Under the pieces are notes generated by a model. That model was not told the origin of the DNA, did no database searches, and saw only the letters and a program-made list of their open reading frames with translations. A DNA stretch of 64,000 nt, from the NCBI RefSeq assembly GCF_022524485.1, contig NZ_JAKXMK010000023.1, positions 124,001 through 188,000 on the forward strand, in the 5' to 3' direction. Below, in pieces: positions 35,245-44,612 of this stretch (position 1 is its first letter; each line of letters begins with the position of its first letter). Source of the DNA: Pseudonocardia alaniniphila. Its GTDB lineage: Bacteria; Actinomycetota; Actinomycetes; Mycobacteriales; Pseudonocardiaceae. Position numbers and translations under genes: made by a program.

Positions 35245-36384
35245 GTGCAACTTCTGGGCATCATCGCGGTGGTGGCTGCCCTTGTCGCGCCCGTGACGCC
35301 GGCCCCGGGATGCGCGGGCCAGCAAGCTCCGCCTCCCCCGTTCGCCCGCGAAGAGCTCGTTGCCGCCGTCGAGCCCTTGCCGTGGCCTGCCGAACCGGTG
35401 GGCGGCCCGCAGCTCGGAACCTGCGGTGAGGCCGGGACGACGGGCGCGCCACAGGTGGGCGCCCCCTCGTGGGTGCTCGCGGACATGGACTCCGGTGCCG
35501 TGCTGGCCGCCCGGGCGCCGCATGCGCGCCACCGGCCCGCGTCGACCCTCAAGGTGCTCACGGCGATCGTCGCGGTGCGCAACCTCGACCCGGACGCCGT
35601 GGTCGACGGCACGGCAGAGGACCAGCAGATCGAGGGCAGCAAGGCGGGCATCGGACCCGGCGGTCGCTACACCGTTCGCCAGCTTCTGGCCGGTCTTCTG
35701 CTCAACTCCGGCAACGACACCGCACAGGCCCTCGCCCGCGCTCAGGGTGGCGACGCCCTGACACGGGCACGCATGGCCGCCGTCGCCGGTGAGCTCGGTG
35801 CGTTGGACACGTTGCCGGCCTCGGTGTCCGGCCTGGACGGCCCGGGGATGTCGACGTCGGCCTACGACCTCGCGCTGCTCTTCCGCGTCGCGATGCGCGA
35901 GCCGTTGTTCGCCGGCACGATCGCCACCCGCAGCGTGGCCTTCCCGGGATACGGCGACAGGCCCGGGTTCGTGGTGAGCAACACGAGCCATCTGCTCGGG
36001 CAGTACCCAGGGGCGCTCGGGGACAAGACCGGGTTCACGGACGCGGCCCGGCACACCATCGTCGGAGCCGCGGAACGCAACGGGCGACGGCTGGTGGTCG
36101 CCCTCGTGCGCGGCGAGCAGCATCCCGTGCCGTTGTGGAAGCAGGCCGCGGCGCTGCTGGACTGGGGTTTCGCGCAGCCGGCGGATGCGGAGCCGGTCGG
36201 GACGCTCGTCGACCGGGCGCCGGTGGAGTCTCCTCCGGTGATGAACACACCCGCCGTCGTCCCGGACGTGACGGCGCGAGAGCCGAGCCACGCGACGGTG
36301 GTGCCGGTGCTGCCGATCGGGCTCGCCGTCGCGGCCGGCGCGACCGCCGTTCTGCTGACCCTGCGCCGCCGGTCCCGCCGCTGA
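35245..36384 (+). CDS. dacB: D-alanyl-D-alanine carboxypeptidase (penicillin-binding protein, S11)
   Basis: 379 residues. A secretion signal at 1-20, then a D,D-carboxypeptidase domain with all three motifs: STLK (S100-K103), SGN near 155 and KTG near 261. A linker leads to one C-terminal membrane helix and a basic end (LRRRSRR), so the enzyme is anchored outside the membrane. It trims the terminal D-Ala of peptidoglycan stem peptides. Same place as dacB1 of mycobacteria. It converges with the YihY-type gene, 17 bp away. Confidence 0.93.
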   Translation: MQLLGIIAVVAALVAPVTPAPGCAGQQAPPPPFAREELVAAVEPLPWPAEPVGGPQLGTCGEAGTTGAPQVGAPSWVLADMDSGAVLAARAPHARHRPASTLKVLTAIVAVRNLDPDAVVDGTAEDQQIEGSKAGIGPGGRYTVRQLLAGLLLNSGNDTAQALARAQGGDALTRARMAAVAGELGALDTLPASVSGLDGPGMSTSAYDLALLFRVAMREPLFAGTIATRSVAFPGYGDRPGFVVSNTSHLLGQYPGALGDKTGFTDAARHTIVGAAERNGRRLVVALVRGEQHPVPLWKQAAALLDWGFAQPADAEPVGTLVDRAPVESPPVMNTPAVVPDVTAREPSHATVVPVLPIGLAVAAGATAVLLTLRRRSRR

Positions 36385-36401
36385 GCTCGGCGGCTCTCGG
36401 A

Positions 36402-37484
36402 TCAGCCGTCGCGGCGGCGGCCCGGGAGGAAGCGGCTGCCGACCAGGCCGGTGACGAGACCCGCGCCGAGCAGGCCGAGAGCCGTGCCGCCGGTCGGGCC
36501 GGATCGCACCGTGACCGCCGGCCTGATCACGGCGGGCGGGGGCACCGGGGTGGGCTCCTCCTGCTCGTTCTCCCGGGAGGTCGCCGCCCACGCCGTGACG
36601 AGGAGGATGAACCGCGAGACGAAGTAGGCGAACACGAGCAGACCGAGGAGCGGGCCGAAGATCGCCCCGCTCGGCGAACTGGTGACCGCGCCGAGGTAGT
36701 AGGTCATCACCTGCTTGAGCACCTCGAAACCGATCGCGCCCAGCACGGCTGCCTTGGCCGCGCTCCGCAGCGTCGCGTGCTGGCGGGGCAGGCGGGCGAT
36801 CACCCAGAGGAAGATGAGCCAGTTCGCCAGCAGCCCGAGCGCCACTCCGATCACGGTGAACATGACCGGCGCCCAGCCCTCGTCGGCGAGCCCCACGAGC
36901 CGGAGCACGGTGGCGACGAACCCGGACGCCAGGCCGGTGATCGCGAAGGACGCCACCAGAGCCAGGCCGAGGCCGAGGAGCGTGAGCAGGTCGAAGAGCA
37001 GGCGCTTGAGCAGCGGCGGGGCGGTCGGGACCTGCCCCCACTGCGCCGACAGCGCATCGCGCAGGTTGGACATCCAGCCGATGCCGGAGTAGAGCGCGGC
37101 GAGCAGGCCGATGATGCCCACGGCGTTGCGGGACGCGATCGCGCCGTTGATGATCGGCATGATCACGCTCTCCAGCCCCGCCGGCACATTCTTCGCGATT
37201 CCGGCCTGCAGCTCCGCCAGCAGTTCCGGCCGGAGGAACAGCACGTACCCGGCGGCGGCGAACGCCACCATCACGAGTGGCACCAGCGACAGGACACTGA
37301 AGTACGTGATGGCCGCGGCGTAGTGGTCGCCGTTGCGCGCGCTGTAGCGCGCCCCGGCGCGCATGAGATGATCGAGCCACTCGTAGCGCTCCCGGAGCCG
37401 CTCCACCATCGAGGGGCCGCCCTTCGCCCCAGCGTCCTTCTCACCTGCGTTCGTCCGGGCTGCTGGGGCGGCCACACTCGTCAC
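36402..37484 (-). CDS. YihY/BrkB-family membrane protein
   Basis: 360 residues with about six membrane helices. The N-terminal AAAITYFSVLSLVPLVMVAFAAAG and the central YSGIGWMSNLRDALS stretch are typical of the YihY/virulence factor BrkB family (older name RNase BN is wrong). GTG 37484 lies one base after the trpS stop; ATG 37409 is an alternative. A Pro-rich C-terminal tail and a final hydrophobic segment follow. Function unsettled in the family. Same partner order, YihY next to trpS, as in mycobacteria. Confidence 0.9.
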   Translation of the reverse strand: MTSVAAPAARTNAGEKDAGAKGGPSMVERLRERYEWLDHLMRAGARYSARNGDHYAAAITYFSVLSLVPLVMVAFAAAGYVLFLRPELLAELQAGIAKNVPAGLESVIMPIINGAIASRNAVGIIGLLAALYSGIGWMSNLRDALSAQWGQVPTAPPLLKRLLFDLLTLLGLGLALVASFAITGLASGFVATVLRLVGLADEGWAPVMFTVIGVALGLLANWLIFLWVIARLPRQHATLRSAAKAAVLGAIGFEVLKQVMTYYLGAVTSSPSGAIFGPLLGLLVFAYFVSRFILLVTAWAATSRENEQEEPTPVPPPAVIRPAVTVRSGPTGGTALGLLGAGLVTGLVGSRFLPGRRRDG

Positions 37485-37485
37485 C

Positions 37486-38508
37486 TCATCCGGTCGGTGG
37501 CAAGAACCCGATCTTCTCGTGGACGGCGGCCAGTGTCGCGCCGGCGACCTCCCGCGCCCGGGAGGCGCCAGCAGCAAGCACCCGGTCGAGCTCGGCCGGA
37601 TCGTCCAAGTACGTCCGTACCCGTTCTCGCAGCGGCTCAACGAATTCGGCGACGACGTCGGCGAGGTCCTTCTTCAGGTCGCCGTAGCCCTTGCCCGCGT
37701 ACGCCTCCTCCAGTTCGGAGATCTTCCGGTCGGAGAGGGCGGAGTAGATCGTCAGGAGGTTCGAGACACCGGGCTTGGTCTCCGGGTCGTACCGGATCTC
37801 CCGCTCGGTGTCGGTGACGGCGGAGCGGATCTTCTTCGCGCTCACCTTCGGGTCGTCGAGCAGCTCCACGATCCCGGACGGGCTCGACGCCGACTTGCTC
37901 ATCTTCGCCGTCGGGTCCTGCAGGTCCTGGATCTTGGCGATCCCCGGCGGGATGTAGGGCTCGGGCACGGTCAGTGCCTTGCCGTACCGGGAGTTGAACC
38001 GCTGCGCGAGGCCGCGGGTGAGCTCGACGTGCTGGCGCTGGTCCTCGCCCACCGGCACCCGGTCGGGCTGGTAGAGCAGGATGTCGGAGGCCATCAGCAT
38101 CGGATAGGTGAACAGGCCGACCGTGGCGCGGTCGCTGCCATGGCGCGCGGTCTTGTCCTTGAACTGCGTCATCCGACTCGCTTCACCGAACCCGGTGAGG
38201 CACTCCAGCACCCACGCCAGCTGTGGGTGCTCGGGCACGTGGGACTGCACGAAGACCGTGCAGCGGTCGGGATCGAGGCCCAGGGCGAGCAGCTGCGCGA
38301 CGGCGTTGCGCGTGCGGGCGGCGAGCGTCTTCGGGTCGTGCTCGACGGTGATCGCGTGCAGGTCGGGGACGAAGTAGAACGCGTCGTGGTCGTCCTGCAT
38401 GGCGACCCACTGCCGCACCGCACCGAGGTAGTTACCGAGGTGGAACGACTCCGCGGTCGGCTGGATGCCGGAGAGCACCCGCGGACGGCGGTCGGTGGCG
38501 GCGGTCAT
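37486..38508 (-). CDS. trpS: Tryptophanyl-tRNA synthetase
   Basis: 340 residues of class I synthetase. The HIGH-like motif is SFHLGNYLGA near the N-terminus and KMSKS is intact at about residues 200-205 (AKMSKSASSPSG). GEDQRQHVELTRG lies between them. ATG 38508 is preferred: on the minus strand a GAGAAT hexamer ends 6 nt upstream, and the nine extra codons up to 38535 look unlike the family. It charges tRNA-Trp in the cytoplasm. Confidence 0.96.
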   Translation of the reverse strand: MTAATDRRPRVLSGIQPTAESFHLGNYLGAVRQWVAMQDDHDAFYFVPDLHAITVEHDPKTLAARTRNAVAQLLALGLDPDRCTVFVQSHVPEHPQLAWVLECLTGFGEASRMTQFKDKTARHGSDRATVGLFTYPMLMASDILLYQPDRVPVGEDQRQHVELTRGLAQRFNSRYGKALTVPEPYIPPGIAKIQDLQDPTAKMSKSASSPSGIVELLDDPKVSAKKIRSAVTDTEREIRYDPETKPGVSNLLTIYSALSDRKISELEEAYAGKGYGDLKKDLADVVAEFVEPLRERVRTYLDDPAELDRVLAAGASRAREVAGATLAAVHEKIGFLPPTG

Positions 38509-38514
38509 GCCTCG

Positions 38515-38520
38515 ATTCTC
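38515..38520 (-). promoter_or_regulatory. Probable -10 element of trpS (leaderless)
   Basis: GAGAAT (minus strand) ends 6 nt before ATG 38508. Confidence 0.4.
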
Positions 38521-38559
38521 GCAACCGACGTCCACCCGGTATCAGGCCGGTGCCCCGCA

Positions 38560-39798
38560 TCACGCCGAGTGTCTGCCCGCGTCCGCGACGGTGCCTGCGT
38601 CCATCAGCTTGCCGATCTCGGCGGCGTCGAGGCCGAGCAGCTCGGCGAGAACCTGCCCGGTGTCGCGCCCGAGCTCGGGAGCCTCCCCCGGGCCGCCGTG
38701 GTCACCGTTCCACCGCATCGGTGACCGGGCGGTGATCGCAGCTTCCCCGCCGGGCAGCGTCATGTCGACGAGCACCGGGTGGGCACCCTCCCGGTGGGCG
38801 GCGACCACCTCGGTCATGCCGCGGTAGCGGCCCCACAGCACCCGCGCGGCGTCGAGCTCCTCGCTGACCTGCGCGAGGTTCCGCGCGGCGAACCACGGCC
38901 GCAGGATCGCCGCGATCGTCTCCCGCAGCCGGTAGCGCTCGGCCTCCTGGGTGAGGTCTGCGGAGAGTGCCGTCTCCAGCGCGTCGAACACCCCGGCCGT
39001 GCCGGTCACCTTGCGCAGCGCGTCCCACTGGCCCTCGGTCAGCGCGACGACCATCACCCGCTGCCCGTCCGAGCAGGCGAAATCGACTCCGAAGCTGCCG
39101 TACACGTGGTTGCCGTGCCGCGGCCGCTCCCGGCCACGCTCGGCGGCCTCCGACAACCAGCCGAGGTTCGCGACGCCCGCCAGCGCCACGTCGGACAGGG
39201 CGAGCTCGACGTACGCGCCCCGACCGGTGCGGGCCCGCTCGTACAGGGCGGCGAGCACGGCGGTGGAGACGCTGAGGCCGGTCGTGAAGTCCCAGGCCGG
39301 CAGCACGTGGTTGACGGGCGCGCCGCCCTCCTCCGGGCCCGTGATCTGCGGGATGCCCACCTCGGCGTTGACGGTGTAGTCGACAGCGGGCCGCCCGTCG
39401 GGGTAGCCCTGTACGCGGACGTGGATCAGGTCGGGCCGCCGGGCGGCGAGCACATCGTTGGCCATCCACCGCCGCCCCACCACGTTGTCGACGAGCACGC
39501 CGCGGTCCGGCCCCGGCGCGGTGACCAGGGCGGTGAGCAGCTCGCGGCCCGCCGGGGTCCGCAGATCGATCGCGACCGAACGCTTGCCCTTGTTGAGCGA
39601 GGCCCAGTAGTACGACTCGGCCTCTGCCCCGCCGGTGCCGTTGCCTGCCACGGGCCAGCGGCGGTAGTCACTGCCACCACCCACCGGGTCGACGCGCACG
39701 ACGTCGGCTCCCAACTGGGCCAGCGTCATCCCACCGGTCGGTCCCGCGACGAAACTCGCGCACTCGACGACGTGCAGGCCTTCCAGCGGACGGCTCAT
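38560..39798 (-). CDS. CaiB/BaiF-family (type III) CoA-transferase
   Basis: 412 residues. Family III features are GLHVVECASFVAGPTGGMTLAQLGADVVRVDP at the N-terminus (written here only as a landmark around residues 8-38), the SLNKGKRSVAIDL strand, VQGYPDGRPAVDYTVNAEVG, and an AWDFTTGLSVS segment. The usual catalytic aspartate is expected near residue 180; the D of AWDFTTG is a candidate. ATG 39798 follows GGAGGGAAGC. It moves CoA between carboxylic acids; the donor is unknown. The gene stands 33 bp after the small acidic gene and may share its transcript. Confidence 0.87.
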   Translation of the reverse strand: MSRPLEGLHVVECASFVAGPTGGMTLAQLGADVVRVDPVGGGSDYRRWPVAGNGTGGAEAESYYWASLNKGKRSVAIDLRTPAGRELLTALVTAPGPDRGVLVDNVVGRRWMANDVLAARRPDLIHVRVQGYPDGRPAVDYTVNAEVGIPQITGPEEGGAPVNHVLPAWDFTTGLSVSTAVLAALYERARTGRGAYVELALSDVALAGVANLGWLSEAAERGRERPRHGNHVYGSFGVDFACSDGQRVMVVALTEGQWDALRKVTGTAGVFDALETALSADLTQEAERYRLRETIAAILRPWFAARNLAQVSEELDAARVLWGRYRGMTEVVAAHREGAHPVLVDMTLPGGEAAITARSPMRWNGDHGGPGEAPELGRDTGQVLAELLGLDAAEIGKLMDAGTVADAGRHSA

Positions 39799-39830
39799 CC
39801 CGCTTCCCTCCGATGTCGTCAAGGGAAGGT

Positions 39831-40007
39831 TCAGTCCTCCGACTCGGGGCCGGGAGTCTCCTCCTGCGGGGCCGGCTCGACCCGGCGGACCTCGACGGTG
39901 CGGTTGTCGAGGTCGATCGGGCCGAGCTCCCACTCCTGCCCGTTCCCGGACTCGCCGGACTCGTCACGGATCTTCGGACCGGGGAAGAGCTCACCGAGAA
40001 CGCCCAT
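39831..40007 (-). CDS. Small acidic conserved-looking protein
   Basis: 58 residues from ATG 40007 to TGA 39831. The sequence begins MGVLGELFPGPKIRDES, continues WELGPIDLDNRTVEVRR and ends in a Pro/Glu-rich tail. Codon bias is strongly GC at third positions, the composition is that of a soluble acidic peptide and the frame is clean, so I judge it real. I do not recognise the family. It lies just upstream of the CoA-transferase on the same strand. Confidence 0.65.
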   Translation of the reverse strand: MGVLGELFPGPKIRDESGESGNGQEWELGPIDLDNRTVEVRRVEPAPQEETPGPESED

Positions 40008-40175
40008 GCCCCCACGATACGACCATCACCGCTGGTGGGCCGCGCCTGGCCGCGAGCGCGCGTCGCCACGCGGTGGGCGGTGCCGCTGCCAGGAGGCAGT
40101 CACGGCGGCGACCGCTTCACCGCAGCGCTGAGCCCGTCCACCGGGCCGGTGTGAGTTGGGCCCACGAGCGGGTCA

Positions 40176-40206
40176 CCGTGGACACGTCACACCGACGTGT
40201 CCACGG
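40176..40206 (-). terminator. Hairpin downstream of fbiC
   Basis: A perfect 13-bp inverted repeat (CCGTGGACACGTC and its complement) around a 5-nt loop, about 44 nt after the fbiC stop, without a T-run. Confidence 0.65.
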
Positions 40207-40249
40207 CCGTCAGCCCGGGTTGCCGCCCTGTCGTCGCCGTTCGCCGCTG

Positions 40250-42850
40250 TCAGGCCGTGGTCAGCGGGAGCAACCGCGGACCCGACGGCTGCGCAGGCAC
40301 CAGCCGCTCCACCGGCTCGCGGTAGGTGGTGCTGCGCTGCCGCACCGGACGTCCTGCCTTGGCCGCGATCGCCGCCAGCTCGGCCACCGTGCGCGCCGAA
40401 CCGTTCTCCGAACCCGCCATCCGGCTGATCGTCTCCTCCATGAGCGTGCCGCCCATGTCGTCGGCGCCGCCCTGCAGGATCTCCGCGGAGAGGTCGTCGC
40501 CGAGCTTCACCCACGAGCACTGCACGTGGTCGATGCGACCGTGCAGGGCGAGCCGGGCGAACGCGTGCACGGCCCGGTTGTCGCGCGTGGTGGGCCCGGG
40601 GCGCGCGATGCCTGCGAGGTAGATCGGCGCGTTGTGGTGCACGAACGGGAGCGGGACGAACTCGGTGAACGACGCCGCGCCCGCTTCGAGGGACGTGTCC
40701 TGCAGGGTCGCGAGGGTGCGCAGGTGGCCGAGCCAGTGCCGTGGCTCGTCGACGTGGCCGTACATCATCGTCGACGACGACGGGATGCCGAGGCGGTGCG
40801 CCGTGCCGACGACCTCGAGCCACTGGGCGGCAGGCAGCTTGCCCTTGGTGAGCACCCAGCGCACCTCGTCGTCGAGGATCTCGGCTGCGGTGCCGGGGAT
40901 CGACCCCAGCCCGGCATCGCGCAGCTCGGTGAGCCACTCCTCGATCGAGACGCCTGCCTTCGCCGATGCGCTGACGATCTCCATCGGGCTGAACGCGTGC
41001 ACGTGCATGCCGGGTACCGCGGCCTTCACGGCGCGCACCAGGTCGGCGTAGAACGACACGGGCAGCTGAGGGTCGATCCCGCCCTGCATGCACACCTCGG
41101 TGGCGCCGTCCTCCGCGGCCTCCACGGCGCGCGCGGCCACCTCGTCGAGCGAGAGCCGGAACGCGTCGGCGTCGCGCTCGCGCTGCGCGAACGCGCAGAA
41201 CCGGCACCCCACGTAGCAGACGTTCGAGAAGTTGATGTTGCGGTTGACCACGTAGGACACCGCGTCACCCACCACGTCGGCGCGCAGCTGGTCGGCGAGC
41301 CTGGCGAGCTCGTCGAGGGCCGGGCCGTCCGCGGTGAGCACGGCCATCGCCGCGGCCTCGTTCGCGGGGTCGAGCAGCGCGGCCGGATCGGACGCGGCGA
41401 GCGCGAGCCCGGCGCGGACGTCGGAGTCCAGCCGCTCCGGAGCGCTCCGCTGGTGCGCTGCGAGCTCGGAGCGCAGCTCGTCCCAGTCGCCGTAGACCGA
41501 CTCGAAGTCGCCGCGCCGGTCCTCCGTGCGTCCCTCGGAGTCGATGGCGGTGTTGAGGTCGATCCGGCCGCTGGACTCGAACCCGCCATCGGGCTCCTGC
41601 CACGGCCGCCCCCGCACCGCGGCGCTGGCGTTCGCCAGTCCGGTCTCCGGGTCGGCGAGCGCGGCGACGTGCGCGTGCAAGCGCGTGTCGATCCAGGGCG
41701 ACCCGGCCAGCACGTACTTCGGGTACGCGGTGAGCCGCTCCCGCAGCGTGAACCCGGCAGCGGCCGACCGGGCGGCCAGCTCATCGATCGCAGGCCACGG
41801 CCGCTCGGGGTTGACGTGGTCGGCCGTGACGGGCGAGACGCCGCCCCAGTCGTCGATGCCCGCGCGGAGCATCAGCGCGAACTCGTCACCGACGAGGTTC
41901 GGCGGCGCCTGCACCCGCATCTTCGGGCCGAGCACGAGCCGCGCGACGGCGATGGTGGCGGCCAGGTCGTCGAGGTCGGCGTCCGGGTCGTTCGCCATCG
42001 CCGTATCGGGCTTGGCGCGGAAGTTCTGGACGATCACTTCCTGGATGTGGCCGTGCGCTCGGGCTGCCGACCGGATCGCGAAGATCGACTCGGCCCGCTC
42101 CGTGCGCGTCTCGCCGATCCCGATGAGGATGCCGGTGGTGAACGGGACGCCCACCCGTCCGGCGTCGGTGAGGGTGCGCAGCCGTACCGCGGGGTCCTTG
42201 TCCGGGCTGCCGTAATGCGGCCCGCCCGGCTCGGACCACAGCCTCGTGGCCGTGGTCTCGAGCATCATGCCCATGCTCGGCGCCACCGGCTTGAGCCGCG
42301 TGAGCTCCGCCCAGCTCATGACACCGGGGTTGAGGTGCGGGAGCAGTCCCGTCTCCTCCAGCACCGCGATCGCGCAGGCGCGGACGTAGTCGAGGGTGGA
42401 ACCGTAGCCACGCGCCTCGAGCCACTCCCTGGCTGCGGGCCAGCGTTCTTCCGGGCGGTCGCCCAGAGTGAACAGGGCTTCCTTGCACCCGGCAGCGGCT
42501 CCGGCCCTGGCGATCTCCAGCACCTCGTCGCGCTCGAGGAACGCGGCGGGCAGCCGATGCGGGACCGTGGCGAACGTGCAGTAGTGGCAGCGGTCGCGGC
42601 AGAGGCGGGTGAGCGGGATGAACACCTTCCGCGAGTACGTCACCACGCCCGGACGGCCCTCGGCGACCAGCCCGGCGTCACGCACCCGGGACGCCGCGGT
42701 AAGGAGCTCGTCGAGCTCCGCCCCGCGGGCGGCCAACAGCACGGACGCCTCGGTGACGTCGAGGGCGACACCGTCGCGGACCCGGCGCAGTGCTCGACGC
42801 AGGGCGGAGGCGGACGCCGGCGGCTCCGGCACGGTCACGAAATCAGACAC
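40250..42850 (-). CDS. fbiC: FO synthase (fused CofG-CofH radical SAM enzyme) for coenzyme F420
   Basis: Makes 7,8-didemethyl-8-hydroxy-5-deazariboflavin (FO), the chromophore of F420, from tyrosine and a ribityl-uracil intermediate. The 866 residues are two radical SAM modules. The N-terminal CofG part has the iron-sulfur motif CRDRCHYC (C84, C88, C91), and the C-terminal CofH part has CYVGCRFC near 545. GTG 42850 is supported by a -10-like TAGTGT 6 nt upstream; AGGAG overlaps it too closely to be a normal ribosome site. Presence of this gene shows the organism makes F420. Confidence 0.97.
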   Translation of the reverse strand: MSDFVTVPEPPASASALRRALRRVRDGVALDVTEASVLLAARGAELDELLTAASRVRDAGLVAEGRPGVVTYSRKVFIPLTRLCRDRCHYCTFATVPHRLPAAFLERDEVLEIARAGAAAGCKEALFTLGDRPEERWPAAREWLEARGYGSTLDYVRACAIAVLEETGLLPHLNPGVMSWAELTRLKPVAPSMGMMLETTATRLWSEPGGPHYGSPDKDPAVRLRTLTDAGRVGVPFTTGILIGIGETRTERAESIFAIRSAARAHGHIQEVIVQNFRAKPDTAMANDPDADLDDLAATIAVARLVLGPKMRVQAPPNLVGDEFALMLRAGIDDWGGVSPVTADHVNPERPWPAIDELAARSAAAGFTLRERLTAYPKYVLAGSPWIDTRLHAHVAALADPETGLANASAAVRGRPWQEPDGGFESSGRIDLNTAIDSEGRTEDRRGDFESVYGDWDELRSELAAHQRSAPERLDSDVRAGLALAASDPAALLDPANEAAAMAVLTADGPALDELARLADQLRADVVGDAVSYVVNRNINFSNVCYVGCRFCAFAQRERDADAFRLSLDEVAARAVEAAEDGATEVCMQGGIDPQLPVSFYADLVRAVKAAVPGMHVHAFSPMEIVSASAKAGVSIEEWLTELRDAGLGSIPGTAAEILDDEVRWVLTKGKLPAAQWLEVVGTAHRLGIPSSSTMMYGHVDEPRHWLGHLRTLATLQDTSLEAGAASFTEFVPLPFVHHNAPIYLAGIARPGPTTRDNRAVHAFARLALHGRIDHVQCSWVKLGDDLSAEILQGGADDMGGTLMEETISRMAGSENGSARTVAELAAIAAKAGRPVRQRSTTYREPVERLVPAQPSGPRLLPLTTA

Positions 42851-42856
42851 TCCTGA

Positions 42857-42862
42857 ACACTA
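42857..42862 (-). promoter_or_regulatory. Probable -10 element of fbiC (leaderless)
   Basis: TAGTGT on the minus strand ends 6 nt before GTG 42850. Confidence 0.5.
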
Positions 42863-42945
42863 GGTCGCGAGATGGAGCCCGGTCGACCGGCTGCCCCACC
42901 GGCCAGGGTGACGGGCGCCACCCTGCTCACAGATGCGGCCGCGGC

Positions 42946-43995
42946 TCAGGTGACCACCGCGTCGAGCTGCGCCACGAGCGCGTCGACGACGCTCGGCAGG
43001 CTCAGCACCGTGCCCCACGTCCATGCGGCCGAGACCAGCGGATCCTCCACGAACAGCGACCGCCCGGCCCGCACCACGGCCATCTGTGAGTAGAGCGGCG
43101 CAGCCTCGATCTCCGGGCGCACCTCGGGCGTGTAGCCGGTGTTCCACAGCAGTACGTCGCGGTCGAGCAGACCCATCTGCTCGTCGCTGATCGTCGCGCC
43201 GTCCTGGTCGCCTGCGAGCTGACCGATCTCGGGCGGGATCGTGAAGCCCAGGGCGGCGATCAGCTGGGAGCGCTGGTCGCCCGGCGATCGGACGAAGGAG
43301 ATGCCGGGTTCGTTGCGCTCGGCGACCACGGCGGTGCGGCCCTCGAACTCCGGGTGGGCGGCGCGGGCCGCGGCCAGCTGGGCGTCGATCCCGGCGATCA
43401 GCTCCTCGGCGCGCTCGGAACGGCCGAGCGCGCGGCCGGCCAGCCGCGTGTACTCCTGCCACGGCGCACCCCACTCGGGGAACCCCGCGGGCGGCCCGAC
43501 GGTGGGCGCGATGCGCGAGAGCGTCTCGTACTGGGTGGCGTCGATGCTGGTGTAGAGCCCGATGATCAGGTCGGGGGCCAGCGCGGCGATCTCCTCGTAC
43601 TGGTACTCCGGCGTGCCGGTGAACGTGCCGCGGTTCATCACCGCGGGCTTCGCGTCGCCGAGCTCGTCCTGCGCCCACGGCCAGGTGGCGTAGGGGTGGT
43701 CGCCGTACCAGTCGGTGACCCCGACCGGACGCACGCCGAGTGCGAGCACCGGGTCCTGGTCGCTGTACCCGATGGTGACGACCCGCTGCGGCGGGCCAGG
43801 GATCTGCGTCGTCCCGTTGCGGTGCTCGACCGTGATCGGGAAGCCTGCCGTGCCCGGGGCCGACGGCGCCGCCGTGGTGCCGGTACCGCCGCCGCAGGCC
43901 GTGAGCAGACCGAGAGCGCCCAACGCCCCCGCGCCGGTCAGCAGCCTGCGGCGCGTGATGTGCGCGGCGGCGGGTTCGAGGGGAATGGCGGGCAC
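42946..43995 (-). CDS. Iron-siderophore ABC transporter substrate-binding lipoprotein
   Basis: 349 residues. The N-terminus has a twin-arginine-like ITRRRLLTGAG followed by a hydrophobic stretch and a lipobox LLTAC, so it is probably a Tat-exported lipoprotein. The body is a class III periplasmic-binding (FecB/FepB-like) fold: RVVTIGYSDQDPVLALGVRPVGV, EEIAALAPDLIIGLY. No permease or ATPase gene is beside it, so it must work with a transporter elsewhere. An iron box lies just upstream, which supports the ferric-siderophore role. Confidence 0.9.
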   Translation of the reverse strand: MPAIPLEPAAAHITRRRLLTGAGALGALGLLTACGGGTGTTAAPSAPGTAGFPITVEHRNGTTQIPGPPQRVVTIGYSDQDPVLALGVRPVGVTDWYGDHPYATWPWAQDELGDAKPAVMNRGTFTGTPEYQYEEIAALAPDLIIGLYTSIDATQYETLSRIAPTVGPPAGFPEWGAPWQEYTRLAGRALGRSERAEELIAGIDAQLAAARAAHPEFEGRTAVVAERNEPGISFVRSPGDQRSQLIAALGFTIPPEIGQLAGDQDGATISDEQMGLLDRDVLLWNTGYTPEVRPEIEAAPLYSQMAVVRAGRSLFVEDPLVSAAWTWGTVLSLPSVVDALVAQLDAVVT

Positions 43996-44027
43996 GGTGC
44001 CTCCTGGGGCAGATCAACAGGGCGGCC

Positions 44028-44046
44028 GGAGGATAGCCTGCCCTTA
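44028..44046 (-). promoter_or_regulatory. Iron box (IdeR/DtxR-like operator)
   Basis: TAAGGGCAGGCTATCCTCC on the minus strand matches 13 of 19 positions of the consensus TTAGGTTAGGCTAACCTAA, with the right half AGGCTATCCT matching 9 of 10. It lies about 33 nt before the lipoprotein start. Confidence 0.65.
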
Positions 44047-44068
44047 CCCAGTTCGTCACCGATGTCCG

Positions 44069-44560
44069 TCATGCCACGTCGGCGGGCTCCCCTCCGGTGA
44101 CGGCCACGAGCTCGTCGAAGGTGGTGGGGAACACGGCGTGCGCGATCCCTCCAGCGGCCCAGACCTCGTCGAAAGCCGCGAGCGCCCGGTCCACGAGCGT
44201 GCGCAGAGGGGCAGGGTGCCCGACCGGTGCCACGCCGCCGATCGCCTGGCCGGTGGCCGCACGCACGAACTCCGGCGAGGCCCGTCGCACCCGCTCCACG
44301 CCGAGGATGGCCGCGACCTTGCCCGTGTCCACCCGGTGCGCGCCGGAGGTGAGCACGAGCAGCGGGGCGCCGCCCGACATCTCGAACACGAGCGAGTTGG
44401 CGATCTGCCCGACCTCGACGTGCAGCGCCGCCGCGGCAGCCGCGGCGGTGGTGACGGCGTCGGGCAGGACCTGCAGCCTGGCGATCCGGGAGGGGTCGGC
44501 GCCGCCCGTGGTGAGGGCGGCAACCACGAGGTCGACGTTGCGGTGGGAGGCGGTGCTCAT
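44069..44560 (-). CDS. YbaK/EbsC-family aminoacyl-tRNA deacylase
   Basis: 163 residues. The editing-domain signatures are IANSLVFEMSGGAPLLVLTSGAHRVD (around 53-78) and GQAIGGVAPVGHP. These proteins, related to the ProRS INS domain, hydrolyse mischarged Cys- or Ala-tRNA. The start ATG 44560 lies 52 bp from the kinase stop. A free-standing editing enzyme with no clear link to its neighbours. Confidence 0.9.
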   Translation of the reverse strand: MSTASHRNVDLVVAALTTGGADPSRIARLQVLPDAVTTAAAAAAALHVEVGQIANSLVFEMSGGAPLLVLTSGAHRVDTGKVAAILGVERVRRASPEFVRAATGQAIGGVAPVGHPAPLRTLVDRALAAFDEVWAAGGIAHAVFPTTFDELVAVTGGEPADVA

Positions 44561-44612
44561 CGCCGCATCCCACCACGGCGGCCCGATGCTGTCCGGCCGA
44601 TTACGCGGACGG

